Below, in pieces: positions 37,326-46,146 of a DNA stretch of 64,000 nucleotides. Both the position numbers and the translations under genes were made by a program. The notes beneath the pieces were generated by a model that saw only the letters and a list, made by a program, of their open reading frames with translations, had not been told where the DNA came from and ran no database searches. Each line of letters opens with the position of its first letter. Position 1 is the stretch's first letter. Origin of the DNA: Gemmatimonadaceae bacterium (GTDB lineage: Bacteria > Gemmatimonadota > Gemmatimonadetes > Gemmatimonadales > Gemmatimonadaceae); contig JABAQJ010000005.1 of the NCBI GenBank assembly GCA_019186945.1, positions 212,256-276,255 of the forward strand. The letters run 5' to 3'.

Positions 37326-38489
37326 TCAACTGCCAGCGTAGAGTTCGCGCGCGATGACGATGCGCTGGATCTCGGACGTGCCTTCGTAGATCTCGGTAAC
37401 CTTGGCATCGCGGAACAGGCGCTCGGCGGGATAGTCCGTCACGTAGCCGTAACCGCCAAGGATCTGAATTGCCTGAGTGGTCGTCCACATGGCCGTTTCA
37501 CTGGCCATGAGTTTGCTCATCGAGCTGAACTGGGTGATGGGTTCGCCACGATCCTTCGCAGCGGCAGCGGCGTAGAGCAAGGCCCGCGATGCCGTGACAC
37601 GCGTCGCCATATCCGCGAGTTTGAACTGGATGGCCTGGAACTCCTTGATGGGGTGACCGAACTGACGTCGTTCGGCGGCGTAGGCAGTGGCGCATTCGAG
37701 CGCGGCGCGGGCGATGCCGATCGCCTGGGCGGCAATCCCGAGACGTCCGTGGTCCAGCGACTGCATGGCGTAAATGAACCCGCGCCCCGGCTCGCCGAGC
37801 AGATTCGCGGCCGGCAACCGGAGGTTGTCGAAGTGCAGCTGCACCGTCGGTGACGCGCGCAACCCCATCTTGTCTTCCTTTTTCCCGATCGTCAGGCCGG
37901 GGAGATCCGGCGTGACGATGAAGGCCCCAATGCCACGCGGCCCCTTCCGGTCCGATGGTGTGTCCGTCCGCGCCATGGCGAGAATGACGTCGGCGGAGTC
38001 TCCGTTGGTTACCCAGGCCTTCGTCCCGTTCAGCACCCACGCATCACCGTCGCGGACGGCCTGGGTCCGCAGCGTGGAAGCGTCAGAGCCAGCCTCCGGC
38101 TCCGAGAGCGCGAACGCACCTAACGCGGCACCGCGAGCCATGGGCCTCAGGAAGCGCTCCTTCTGCTCTTCCGAGCCATAGCGCAGGATCATCTGCGTCG
38201 GCAGCGAATTGTGGACACTCATCAGCACTGCCACCGAGGCATCGACGGCAGCGATCTCCTCCAGTGCCACGAGGTACGTACAGCTGTCGAGGCCGAGTCC
38301 ATCCCATGCCTCGGGCACGAGCATACCAAGGAAGCCTAACGCGGCAAGCTTGCCGACGACCGAGCGGTCGAATCGTGCCTCGCGGTCCCACGTCGCGGAG
38401 TACGGCGCGATCTCGGCGGCGGCGAACTCGCGCGCCGCCAGCTGGACCGCACGCTGCTCCTCCGTCAGGGGAATCAGGGCCCAGGACAT
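37326..38489 (-). CDS. Acyl-CoA dehydrogenase
   Basis: 387 residues. The family signature AFALSEPEAGSDAS and the later QAIQILGGYGYVTDYPAERLFRDAKVTEIYEGTSEIQRIVIAREL segment hold the FAD contacts and the catalytic Glu of EGTSE. Members oxidise acyl-CoA to enoyl-CoA and reduce ETF. It is likely short- or branched-chain specific given the neighbours. The start ATG 38489 comes 12 bases after the 3-hydroxyacyl-CoA dehydrogenase stop. Confidence 0.96.
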   Translation of the reverse strand: MSWALIPLTEEQRAVQLAAREFAAAEIAPYSATWDREARFDRSVVGKLAALGFLGMLVPEAWDGLGLDSCTYLVALEEIAAVDASVAVLMSVHNSLPTQMILRYGSEEQKERFLRPMARGAALGAFALSEPEAGSDASTLRTQAVRDGDAWVLNGTKAWVTNGDSADVILAMARTDTPSDRKGPRGIGAFIVTPDLPGLTIGKKEDKMGLRASPTVQLHFDNLRLPAANLLGEPGRGFIYAMQSLDHGRLGIAAQAIGIARAALECATAYAAERRQFGHPIKEFQAIQFKLADMATRVTASRALLYAAAAAKDRGEPITQFSSMSKLMASETAMWTTTQAIQILGGYGYVTDYPAERLFRDAKVTEIYEGTSEIQRIVIARELYAGS

Positions 38490-38501
38490 GCCCGCGTCTC
38501 G

Positions 38502-39347
38502 CTAGTAGGCGTAGAAACCGCGGCCGCTCTTGCGACCGAGCCATCCGGCCGCCACGTACTTTCGGAGCAGCGGGCAGGCGCGGTACTTGGAATCGCCCAG
38601 CCCCTGATGCAACACGTCCAGGATCGCGAGGCACGTGTCGAGTCCAATGAGATCGGCCAGCGCCAACGGTCCCATCGGGTGGTTCATCCCCAGCTTCATC
38701 ACGGTATCGATCGCTTCGACGGTCCCCACGCCTTCCATCAGGCAGAAAACCGCCTCATTGATCATCGGCAGGAGAACCCGGTTGGAGACGAAACCCGGAT
38801 AGTCGTTTACCTGGACTGGCGTCTTGCCAAGCGACTCAGCGAGGGAGAGGACTCGCTGAGTCGTCTCGTCGCTGGTGGCAAGTCCCCGGATCACCTCCAC
38901 CAGCTGCATGACTGGAACCGGATTCATGAAGTGCATGCCCACGACCTGCGCCGGTCGCGACGTCTGCGCGGCGAGGGAGGTAATCGAGATGGAACTCGTG
39001 TTGCTGGCCAGGATTGCATCCGGCTGGGCGATCCGATCGAGGTCGGAGAAGATGCGGAACTTGAGATCCGGGCGTTCGGTCGCCGCCTCGACGACCAGGC
39101 CGGCGTCGGCAACCGCTTCCAGATCCGTACTGACCGAGATCCGACCCATGGTGTCGTCCTTCACAGACGCCGCGATCGCTCCCTTTTTCACCTGACGGTC
39201 GAGATTCTTCTCGATCGTCGACCGGCCGCGCTCCAATGCCTCGGCGGACACATCGACCATGGTTACCGGGAATCCGTGTTGCCCGAACACGTGGGCAATG
39301 CCATTGCCCATCTGTCCGGCGCCAACCACCGCCACGCGATCCGTCAT
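38502..39347 (-). CDS. 3-hydroxybutyryl-CoA dehydrogenase
   Basis: 281 residues from ATG 39347, which overlaps the CPBP gene stop by four bases (ATGA). The NAD site is [21 protein letters not shown]. Downstream are [26 protein letters not shown] with the catalytic His, and the C-terminal domain with [11 protein letters not shown] and [21 protein letters not shown]. The length is typical. The protein oxidises 3-hydroxyacyl-CoA with NAD in the same pathway as the adjacent thiolase. Confidence 0.97.
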   Translation of the reverse strand: MTDRVAVVGAGQMGNGIAHVFGQHGFPVTMVDVSAEALERGRSTIEKNLDRQVKKGAIAASVKDDTMGRISVSTDLEAVADAGLVVEAATERPDLKFRIFSDLDRIAQPDAILASNTSSISITSLAAQTSRPAQVVGMHFMNPVPVMQLVEVIRGLATSDETTQRVLSLAESLGKTPVQVNDYPGFVSNRVLLPMINEAVFCLMEGVGTVEAIDTVMKLGMNHPMGPLALADLIGLDTCLAILDVLHQGLGDSKYRACPLLRKYVAAGWLGRKSGRGFYAY

Positions 39348-40258
39348 GTCACATGCTCCACACGGCGCAGTCGCCGCATCAGGTACCAGGAGGCCAACCC
39401 CAAGCCAAGCATCGCAGGTGCTCCACCCTCGGGCCCCCAGGGGCCGCCGGTGAGCCAGTCCGGTCCGGCATCGACGACGCGATAACCGCCGGTCGTCAGA
39501 TCGATGCCGCTGACCGGTGTCCGCAGGGCGAACGCCATCGTCAGGTTCCACGCCAGGTGCGCTGCCCACGCCGCCACCAGACTGCCACTCGTGAGGCGGA
39601 TGAGGCCAAGGAAAATGCCGGCAAGTGCCACCGCTGCGGTCGACAATACGGTTGCGCCGGCGTTCTGTACGTGCAACGCGCCAAATAAGAGGCTCGTGAG
39701 CGCCAGCGCCGTCCACGTGCCTAAGCGCTCACGGAGGACCGACAGCGTGTATCCTCGCAGCAACAGCTCCTCCCATAACGCGGCGGGGACGAGGATGACC
39801 AGCAGCCCCGGCACCTGCCGCCACTCCGACGGCGACGGCGCGATGGACTCAACACGTAGTGCTCCGGACAGCAGGAGAAGCAGCGACGGCAGCCCGATCG
39901 TGAACGCCCCGAGGAACGCGCCGCTGGCGACCGCCGGCCAGCGCCACGCACGCGCATCCAGGCCAACGTATTCCCATGCGCCGCCATGGTAGCGATGGAC
40001 GACCACACCATGCGCGGCGAGGAGCCCGACGACGAGGATGGTGACGCTCACGGCGAGTGGCGGTCCGGAATCGGATCGCCAGGCGTAGGCGCCGGCGACC
40101 GCCACCTGCAACACAGCGATGCTGACCAGCGCGACGACAATGAAGACTAGTTCACGCCGCCCGCCGTGGCCGCGAGCTTCTGCCGGACGGGGCGGCACCA
40201 CCGGAGACGGTCCAGTCGACTCGGTCACGCGCAGTGGTAGTGCCGCCTTCACGGTCAC
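39344..40258 (-). CDS. CPBP family intramembrane metalloprotease
   Basis: 304 residues from GTG 40258, one base after the thiolase stop; a longer GTG start at 40303, which would overlap thiolase, is possible. Six or more hydrophobic segments follow a charged N-terminus. The CPBP (CaaX protease/bacteriocin-processing) motifs are [13 protein letters not shown], the FGALHVQNA block and [11 protein letters not shown], which together supply the Glu and His metal ligands. Members cleave within membranes, and the substrate is unknown. It lies between thiolase and 3-hydroxyacyl-CoA dehydrogenase genes, an odd place for a protease. Confidence 0.85.
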   Translation of the reverse strand: MTVKAALPLRVTESTGPSPVVPPRPAEARGHGGRRELVFIVVALVSIAVLQVAVAGAYAWRSDSGPPLAVSVTILVVGLLAAHGVVVHRYHGGAWEYVGLDARAWRWPAVASGAFLGAFTIGLPSLLLLLSGALRVESIAPSPSEWRQVPGLLVILVPAALWEELLLRGYTLSVLRERLGTWTALALTSLLFGALHVQNAGATVLSTAAVALAGIFLGLIRLTSGSLVAAWAAHLAWNLTMAFALRTPVSGIDLTTGGYRVVDAGPDWLTGGPWGPEGGAPAMLGLGLASWYLMRRLRRVEHVT

Positions 40259-40259
40259 G

Positions 40260-41468
40260 TCAGTCGACGCGACTGACGGAGAGAGCGACTGCGTCGCCTC
40301 CACCGAGACACAGCGTCGCCAGTCCTCGGCCGAGAGAGCGATCGGTCAGCGCGTGCAAGAGCGTCACCAGGACACGCGCACCCGAAGCGCCGAGTGGGTG
40401 CCCCAGCGCAATGGCCCCACCGTGTACGTTGACGCGATCCCAATTCCAACCTAACGCGTCGCCGTCGGCGATCGCCTGCGCCGCGAACGCCTCGTTCGCC
40501 TCGATCAGATCGTATGCGTCTATGGCGGTACCCTCTTTCGCCATCAGGTTTCGCACCGCGTTGACAGGCGCGAAGAAAAGGTCGCGCGGGTCCGTCGCCC
40601 CCGTTGCATAGGCATCGATTCGCGCCAGGATGGGCAGGCCGTGAGCGCGCGCATACGATTCCGAAACCACGACGAGGGCTGCGGCGCCATCGTTCAGTGT
40701 CGATGAGTTGCCAGCGGTGACGGACAGGACGCCGCTTCCATCGCTTGCCGGGAAGGCCGGACGGAGTTTTGCAAGGGATTCCGGTGTCGTGTCCTTGCGT
40801 GGCCCTTCATCGGCACTCACGATCGTCGGACCCTTCTTTCCTGGAATCTCGACGGCGACGACCTCGCCGCTGAACTTTCCCGCTTCGATCGCAGCAATGG
40901 CCTTGCGATGAGAGTCCGCAGCAAAGGCGTCCTGTCGCTCACGCGTCACCTTGGCCCGCGCCGCCGTGTATTCGGCATGGTTGCCCATGTGGACGTCGCA
41001 GAACGAGCACCAGAGACCGTCGCGCACCATGCCATCGACCATGGTCTGGTCGCCGAACTTGATGCCGGCGCGATAGCCGTAAACGTAGTGCGGCGCATTG
41101 GACATCGACTCCTGTCCGCCGGCAACGACCACCTGCGAATCGCCCGCCTTGATCGCCTGTGCCGCAAGCATCACGGCCTTGAGCCCGGAGCCGCACACCT
41201 TGTTCACGGTGACGGCAGAGACGGAAGTCGGGATTCCAGCCTTGATCGCCGCCTGTCTGGCCGGCGCCTGACCCACTCCTCCCTGCAGAACGTTGCCGAC
41301 GATCACCTCTTGAATGTCAGAGAGCGGAATCCCGCTCCGCTTCACGACCTCACCAATGGCTATTGCGCCGAGATCTGGCGCGACGAGTGAGGAAAGCCCG
41401 CCCAGATAGCGGCCAATTGGCGTACGGACGGCTCCCACGATGACGGGAACCCTGGATGTATCGGTCAT
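40260..41468 (-). CDS. Acetyl-CoA C-acetyltransferase (thiolase)
   Basis: 402 residues from ATG 41468, with no strong ribosome site. Thiolase blocks are NKVCGSGLKAVMLAAQ with the acyl-accepting Cys, the GGQESMSNAPH block, NEAFAAQA, GGAIALGHPLGASGAR with the catalytic His, and CLGGGDAVAL, with the second Cys at its start. It cleaves or joins acetoacetyl-CoA at the end of the catabolic route. It is the first gene of the operon running to glyA, 211 bases after the CopD-like gene. Confidence 0.96.
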   Translation of the reverse strand: MTDTSRVPVIVGAVRTPIGRYLGGLSSLVAPDLGAIAIGEVVKRSGIPLSDIQEVIVGNVLQGGVGQAPARQAAIKAGIPTSVSAVTVNKVCGSGLKAVMLAAQAIKAGDSQVVVAGGQESMSNAPHYVYGYRAGIKFGDQTMVDGMVRDGLWCSFCDVHMGNHAEYTAARAKVTRERQDAFAADSHRKAIAAIEAGKFSGEVVAVEIPGKKGPTIVSADEGPRKDTTPESLAKLRPAFPASDGSGVLSVTAGNSSTLNDGAAALVVVSESYARAHGLPILARIDAYATGATDPRDLFFAPVNAVRNLMAKEGTAIDAYDLIEANEAFAAQAIADGDALGWNWDRVNVHGGAIALGHPLGASGARVLVTLLHALTDRSLGRGLATLCLGGGDAVALSVSRVD

Positions 41469-41679
41469 TGAACAAGAGTCGGTTGTGCGTCGCAGTCTCG
41501 TCAAACACGCGAGAAGTCGCCGGGAGGCGCGCGGGCGCGCAGACTTCCGTTGCGCGTGCCCCACCGTTGCCTGGACGATCGGTTGCGAGGAAAGCTAGTC
41601 CCGCACTTCGACTCAAACAACGCTGGGGCTGGCGCGCCCCGTCCTCACATCGGTGACGATGCGAAGACGCGCTCGGGCT

Positions 41680-42612
41680 TCAATCCGATGCAGGTGTCCC
41701 GGTGCCGGTCAGGATCGCCGTGATCGCGAGGACGAGCACGGCGAGAAGGAGTTCGGCATTCACGCCATTCCGCAGGAAAGCCTGCCCCGCGGACGTGCCA
41801 AGCAGCGGAGACACGCGGCGCCAGTTGTACGCGCCCGCGGCCGCCACACCGGCGACTGCTATCAGCTTGGCGACCAGCAACTGCCCCCACCTCGTTCGCC
41901 AAAGGTCGGGCACGCTCGTCAGATGCAACAACACCGCCCAGAATCCGGTGGCCGCCAGCAACCCGCCACACGTGAGCGCGACGGGAGAAAACCGGGCGAC
42001 CAGTTCCCGAGTCACCACGGCCCGTGCCCCCGGCGGTTCGGATGCACGGGCGGGTACGAGCAGCGCGAACCGGAGCACCAGCAGGGTCCCGATCCATATC
42101 GAAAACGCCGCCGTGTGTGCGGCATCGGCGCCCATCGCCAACATGACGCGCGAGTCGACGCCGGCGGCATGTCCCTGCCAAGCTGGCGCCGCCATCAGCG
42201 CGAGAGCGCCGAACACGCCGAGACGCTCGGACAGCACGGCGTTCTTGACGCGTACCACTGCAACGAGTGAAAGCACCACGCCGATGACCTGGAGGACGGC
42301 TCCGCGACCCCAGGTCGTATTCCCCAGCACGGTCCTCGCCATCGGCCAGAACGGATCGCCGGGATCCCGGAAGGTGTCTACCTGGAGCCAGGCGCGGAAC
42401 GCCCCCGCCAACGCGAGGAGCAAGATCCCGTTGCGCCATGACTGCACTCGTGCCCGCTCCACCGAAGAGCAGGCATCCGGATCCAGCCGACCAGTGGCGC
42501 TTGCCCGTCTCAACAGCGCGCCGGTAACCACCGCTCCCACGGTCGCGGCCAACGCCAGATACAACACCCAGCGCGACAGATCGCCAGCCATGCTCGAGAG
42601 CCAGCCACCCAT
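41680..42612 (-). CDS. CopD-like copper resistance membrane protein
   Basis: 310 residues and about eight hydrophobic segments. The CopD domain core is visible as an H-A-A-G-V-D then A-D-A-A-H-T-A-A-F-S-I-W-I-G pattern, followed by VVTRELVARFSPVALTCGGLLAATGFW. The His residues at the membrane interface are the expected metal sites. It probably has a role in copper import or tolerance. No copper-resistance partner genes are adjacent except the exported RidA gene upstream, 18 bases away. Confidence 0.88.
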   Translation of the reverse strand: MGGWLSSMAGDLSRWVLYLALAATVGAVVTGALLRRASATGRLDPDACSSVERARVQSWRNGILLLALAGAFRAWLQVDTFRDPGDPFWPMARTVLGNTTWGRGAVLQVIGVVLSLVAVVRVKNAVLSERLGVFGALALMAAPAWQGHAAGVDSRVMLAMGADAAHTAAFSIWIGTLLVLRFALLVPARASEPPGARAVVTRELVARFSPVALTCGGLLAATGFWAVLLHLTSVPDLWRTRWGQLLVAKLIAVAGVAAAGAYNWRRVSPLLGTSAGQAFLRNGVNAELLLAVLVLAITAILTGTGTPASD

Positions 42613-42630
42613 GAATGCCTGACCCTCGCG

Positions 42631-43149
42631 CTACGACTTCGGATAGACAGCGAACGCCTCGATCTCGATCAGCAAGTCCGGAATCCCCAAGGCGGCAATG
42701 GCAATCGTCGAGCGGGCCACCTTGGTCGGGTTCGCGCTGTTGTTGAAGTACATGCCGTAGGCCTCGTTCCAGCCGGAAAAGTCGACTGCTCCGCCCTTCT
42801 CCTTGTCTGCCACAAGGTAGACGCGGAGATACACGACGTCCTTGAGCGTCAAGCCACGATCCTTCAATCGTCCCTCGATCACCTTGAGGGCAGAGATGGC
42901 CTGTGTCTTGGTGTCGCCATACCGCGCGCGGCTCCCGGCGGGAGCGTTGGCATCGATCGGCGTGGGCACGGTTCCCGACGTCCAGACCCACGCAGCACCC
43001 GCCGGGATCGCCACCGAGGCGGAGATGGGAGAACTCGGTGCGCCCAGAAAGTTCACCTGAGATGGCGGCGTGGCTTGCGCCGACGCGACGGCCGGGATGG
43101 CCAGGAACGCGAAGGATGTTGCGAGCAACCGGGCGGTGGAGCGCGGCAT
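42631..43149 (-). CDS. RidA/YjgF family protein with signal peptide
   Basis: 172 residues; GGAG lies eight bases before ATG 43149. A clear signal peptide (about residues 1-25, ASAQ end) precedes a complete RidA domain, with TKTQAISALKVIEGRLKDRGLTLKDVVYLRVYLVAD and NPTKVARSTIAIAALGIPDLLIEIEAFAVYP. Cytoplasmic RidA hydrolyses reactive enamine or imine intermediates, but a periplasmic copy must do something else or act on a periplasmic amine product. The Arg of the RSTIAI block, the catalytic position, is present. Confidence 0.88.
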   Translation of the reverse strand: MPRSTARLLATSFAFLAIPAVASAQATPPSQVNFLGAPSSPISASVAIPAGAAWVWTSGTVPTPIDANAPAGSRARYGDTKTQAISALKVIEGRLKDRGLTLKDVVYLRVYLVADKEKGGAVDFSGWNEAYGMYFNNSANPTKVARSTIAIAALGIPDLLIEIEAFAVYPKS

Positions 43150-43224
43150 ACGAGGACTCCGTGAGATTCGGGGGACTGCTGCGAACGGACAACAAACGAT
43201 ATCGGCTACTGCGTCCCGGCGCGA

Positions 43225-44136
43225 TTACCGCACGCGGAGCGCCAAGGAGTGAATCGTGCCCCGCGCCGGTGCGCGAAGATCCATCAGGGCGTAGTCAACA
43301 ACGAACCGGTCGAGGCCGAAACTCGCCCCGACGGTCAGTGGATTGAGCGATTCCGCCTCGAACCTTCGGGCCCCAGCGCGGAACGACACGACATAACCAT
43401 CCAGCCACGAGTAGCTGAGTTCGACGCCACCCGCAGGAGAGAAACGACCGTCGCGGCGGATGTCGGCAGCCGCAACGGCGGCGACGTCCAGCGGCCCGAT
43501 CGGGTACGATCCGGCAGATGCACCCAGCGAGTAACGAGTCGGGAGAAAGGCCTTCCGGCCCTGCACGTCCAACGTACGACCGATGTTCAGCACCGCGATG
43601 CCGGTCGAGATCTGTCCGAACTCCCTGGCAGCACCGATATCGAACCCGATCGTTCCGTCGTGCGCGTTCGCGATCCGCTCCTCGAGCAGACGGGCCGCCC
43701 CGCCCCAGCGAATGCCGCGGTAGGTCATCGTACCGGCGACCACCGCTTGGGCGCTCAGACCGTCGTCGTCTCCGCGCTCGCCGAGAGCGCGCCATGGGAC
43801 CGGCGCTCCACTCGGTGTGCCGTAGTCGAGCCATGCGACACCTAACGACAGCCCTGTAGATCCGAACGACAGACCGGTGGCAGCGTGACCAGCGCTGCTG
43901 GCGCTCCCGAACCTGCTGCCGCCGAGGTTCATTCCGCTGGCGCCGGCATTGGCTGGATTCGAGAAGACGGCGTCGGCATCGCGACCGGCAGTCCAGGCTC
44001 CCCCCATGCCCTGGGACCTAACGGACACAGGCAGCTGCACCACGAGCGGATAATACGTTGCGACACTCTGTGCGCCGAGCCCTCCGCCGAACGCGAGCGC
44101 GGTGGCCGCGAGGCCGAATCTCCGGGATCGCGTCAT
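43225..44136 (-). CDS. PorV/UPF0164-like outer membrane beta-barrel protein
   Basis: 303 residues with a signal peptide ending near residue 22 (GAQS). After an N-terminal QGMGGAWTAG plug-like motif and DADAVFSNPAN, typical of the PorV/FadL-like group, come about a dozen amphipathic strands, ending with a conserved terminal strand (SLALRVR). ATG 44136 overlaps the stop of the upstream hydrolase gene by four bases (ATGA). PorV-type barrels hold or sort secreted proteins at the outer membrane, and a link to the hydrolase lipoprotein is inferred. Confidence 0.8.
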   Translation of the reverse strand: MTRSRRFGLAATALAFGGGLGAQSVATYYPLVVQLPVSVRSQGMGGAWTAGRDADAVFSNPANAGASGMNLGGSRFGSASSAGHAATGLSFGSTGLSLGVAWLDYGTPSGAPVPWRALGERGDDDGLSAQAVVAGTMTYRGIRWGGAARLLEERIANAHDGTIGFDIGAAREFGQISTGIAVLNIGRTLDVQGRKAFLPTRYSLGASAGSYPIGPLDVAAVAAADIRRDGRFSPAGGVELSYSWLDGYVVSFRAGARRFEAESLNPLTVGASFGLDRFVVDYALMDLRAPARGTIHSLALRVR

Positions 44137-46091
44137 CGCATGGCCTCGTGTGCCGCGTCGCCCGCGGCAGCCGGAGCATGCACGAAAAACGCTCGACTCA
44201 TCCGCGAGAAGCCGATGTTGTCCAGAACCACGGTGCCGGCAACGGTCCGATCGAAACGGAACCGCACGGCACGCACGCGCGACAGGTCCACCGTGCCAGC
44301 AGCGGCGAAATCGCGAAGCGGTAGCGTATACGTCTGGAGCACGAGTTCGTAGAGGTTGGCGAAACGTTGCTTATCCCGACCCTTGCGCAAATACACATAC
44401 GACTCGAGCGGGCGGCGCACCACTCCGTAACGACTGAGCGGCCAGGCAGCGACTGCCCCGTCGGCATCGACGACTTCAACCGTCAGATCAAACGGCGTGC
44501 TGTCGGGTGCCACCTTGGGCGGCTTGCGCTTCGACGGCCGTGCCTTCGTCCGCGCGCTGTCCACCTTCGCGGTATCCTTCGGCGGGGTTCGAGGGCCGGG
44601 CGCAGCATCTGTCGGCGCAAGCGAGAACACCAGGGTGGACGACGAATCCACGCGCCACGCAGATCGCAACGAATCGCCGATCGTGATCGTGTAACTGGCA
44701 GGCTGCCCGCGCCTCGTCGTGTCGTCGCCGGCAAGGCGCGAGTTCCAGCCCAGCCAGACGGCATTGTGGCCCATCGTGCTGTTGCGGTTACGGAACGGCA
44801 CGACGGCTTCCTTCCACGTAGACAGCGAATCTCCGCTGAGCGCGACACCTCGCGCCGAGCCTGTCGTCACGTCGACATCTTCCTCGTAGTCCGCTGCCGC
44901 CCTGAACGCGTTCTCCTGGAAGCGCGTGACATACATCGTCTTCGGCAGCCAGCGGCCCACGACGCGATGGTCGCGGAACATCGGCAGGTATTCGTCGTGC
45001 CCCCGGAGCGTCGCTTCCAGAAATGCCGTGATGTAGACCTCGGCGAAACGTCGCTGCTCCTCCGGTGCGATCAGCCCGCGCAAGTCGAGCGTCCGTCCGC
45101 TCCGCGGTCCGTTGTCCTTGTTGTTCCAGACAGTGTTCCACTGTCCATGATTGGCACGATAGACGTACACCGCGGACTTGAACCACGACCCTCCGTCGGT
45201 AAAGCGCACGCGCTCGTACTGCGCCAGCCCCGAGAAGCTGGAGACGTCTCCATCGTGCGAGCCGTGGATCAGGAAGTAGTTGTAGTTGGCGAGCGGCGTC
45301 GGCCTGTCCGCGGGACGGTATTGCTGATCGACGGGAGCGATCGCGACCAGCGACCGGATGTCGAAATCGAAGTCGAACGCGACCGTGGCATCGTCGGGAT
45401 AGTGGCTCAGGCGATTGAACGCGCCCGCCACCGCGACCGCCTCACCGCCGCGCGAGTGTCCCATCAATGCGATGCGGTGCATATCGACCTTGCCGGCGAA
45501 CGGACCGCCTGACGAGTCGTTCCAGGCGCGCCACCGCTCGAGGTGCTTGAGGAGCATCCATCCACGCGCGTCGTTCTCCCCGCGCATGAAACCGTTCAGG
45601 AAGTTCTCGTCGACGCTCACGAGGATGAAACCGCGCGACGCCAGCAGTTCGCCCAGGTATCCATAACCCGGATCCGAGAAGTCCTTCATGTTGTGATTGC
45701 CGTGCACGATCAGAACAAGCGGAAACGGACCGGTTCCGTCCGGATACCAGACCCGCCCGTTGACGGGAAGCTGCTTGAAATCGAAGCCCCAGTACCGCTT
45801 GCGAACCTTCTCCTGCGCCTTGTCAGGTGCGCTGGCGAACTTGCTGCCATCGACAGGCTTCGTCTTCAACACGACGGAATCCCGATGGACGACCCGACGC
45901 CTGTCCGTCCCGCTACCATAGTACAGGGTACGCACGGCAAACGGCCCCTTCTGCGCCGGATCGGAGGCGGAGAGCAATTGCCGGGAGAGAACGACTTCCG
46001 AGTCGTCCTGGGCCAGTTTCAGTGTGGTCCGACACCCGACGGCCAACAGGGCGGCGACACCGAGGAAGAAAAGGCGAGTGCGCAGGAACAT
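44133..46091 (-). CDS. Lipoprotein with alpha/beta hydrolase domain
   Basis: 652 residues from ATG 46091, with AGGA about eight bases upstream; the longer frame overlaps thrS. The lipobox AVGC gives a lipid anchor near residue 20. The alpha/beta hydrolase part (about residues 105-370) has the HGNHN oxyanion-type loop and the nucleophile elbow GHSRGGE. A late H in the RANHGQW block and a D in the HGSHDGD block complete a plausible triad. The C-terminal half is beta-rich and includes a Ser/Thr/Pro/Lys linker near 500-540. It is a likely surface esterase or lipase; the substrate is unknown. Confidence 0.82.
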   Translation of the reverse strand: MFLRTRLFFLGVAALLAVGCRTTLKLAQDDSEVVLSRQLLSASDPAQKGPFAVRTLYYGSGTDRRRVVHRDSVVLKTKPVDGSKFASAPDKAQEKVRKRYWGFDFKQLPVNGRVWYPDGTGPFPLVLIVHGNHNMKDFSDPGYGYLGELLASRGFILVSVDENFLNGFMRGENDARGWMLLKHLERWRAWNDSSGGPFAGKVDMHRIALMGHSRGGEAVAVAGAFNRLSHYPDDATVAFDFDFDIRSLVAIAPVDQQYRPADRPTPLANYNYFLIHGSHDGDVSSFSGLAQYERVRFTDGGSWFKSAVYVYRANHGQWNTVWNNKDNGPRSGRTLDLRGLIAPEEQRRFAEVYITAFLEATLRGHDEYLPMFRDHRVVGRWLPKTMYVTRFQENAFRAAADYEEDVDVTTGSARGVALSGDSLSTWKEAVVPFRNRNSTMGHNAVWLGWNSRLAGDDTTRRGQPASYTITIGDSLRSAWRVDSSSTLVFSLAPTDAAPGPRTPPKDTAKVDSARTKARPSKRKPPKVAPDSTPFDLTVEVVDADGAVAAWPLSRYGVVRRPLESYVYLRKGRDKQRFANLYELVLQTYTLPLRDFAAAGTVDLSRVRAVRFRFDRTVAGTVVLDNIGFSRMSRAFFVHAPAAAGDAAHEAMR

Positions 46092-46146
46092 CACGGATCC
46101 TGAATAGTGAACGGCAAGGTAATCGGACACGCCACGCCGGCGCCGG

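Noticed and set aside
41645..43195. Long minus-strand frame overlapping CopD-like and RidA genes
   Set aside because: It runs in another frame over two genes with clear domains and has no recognisable segment.
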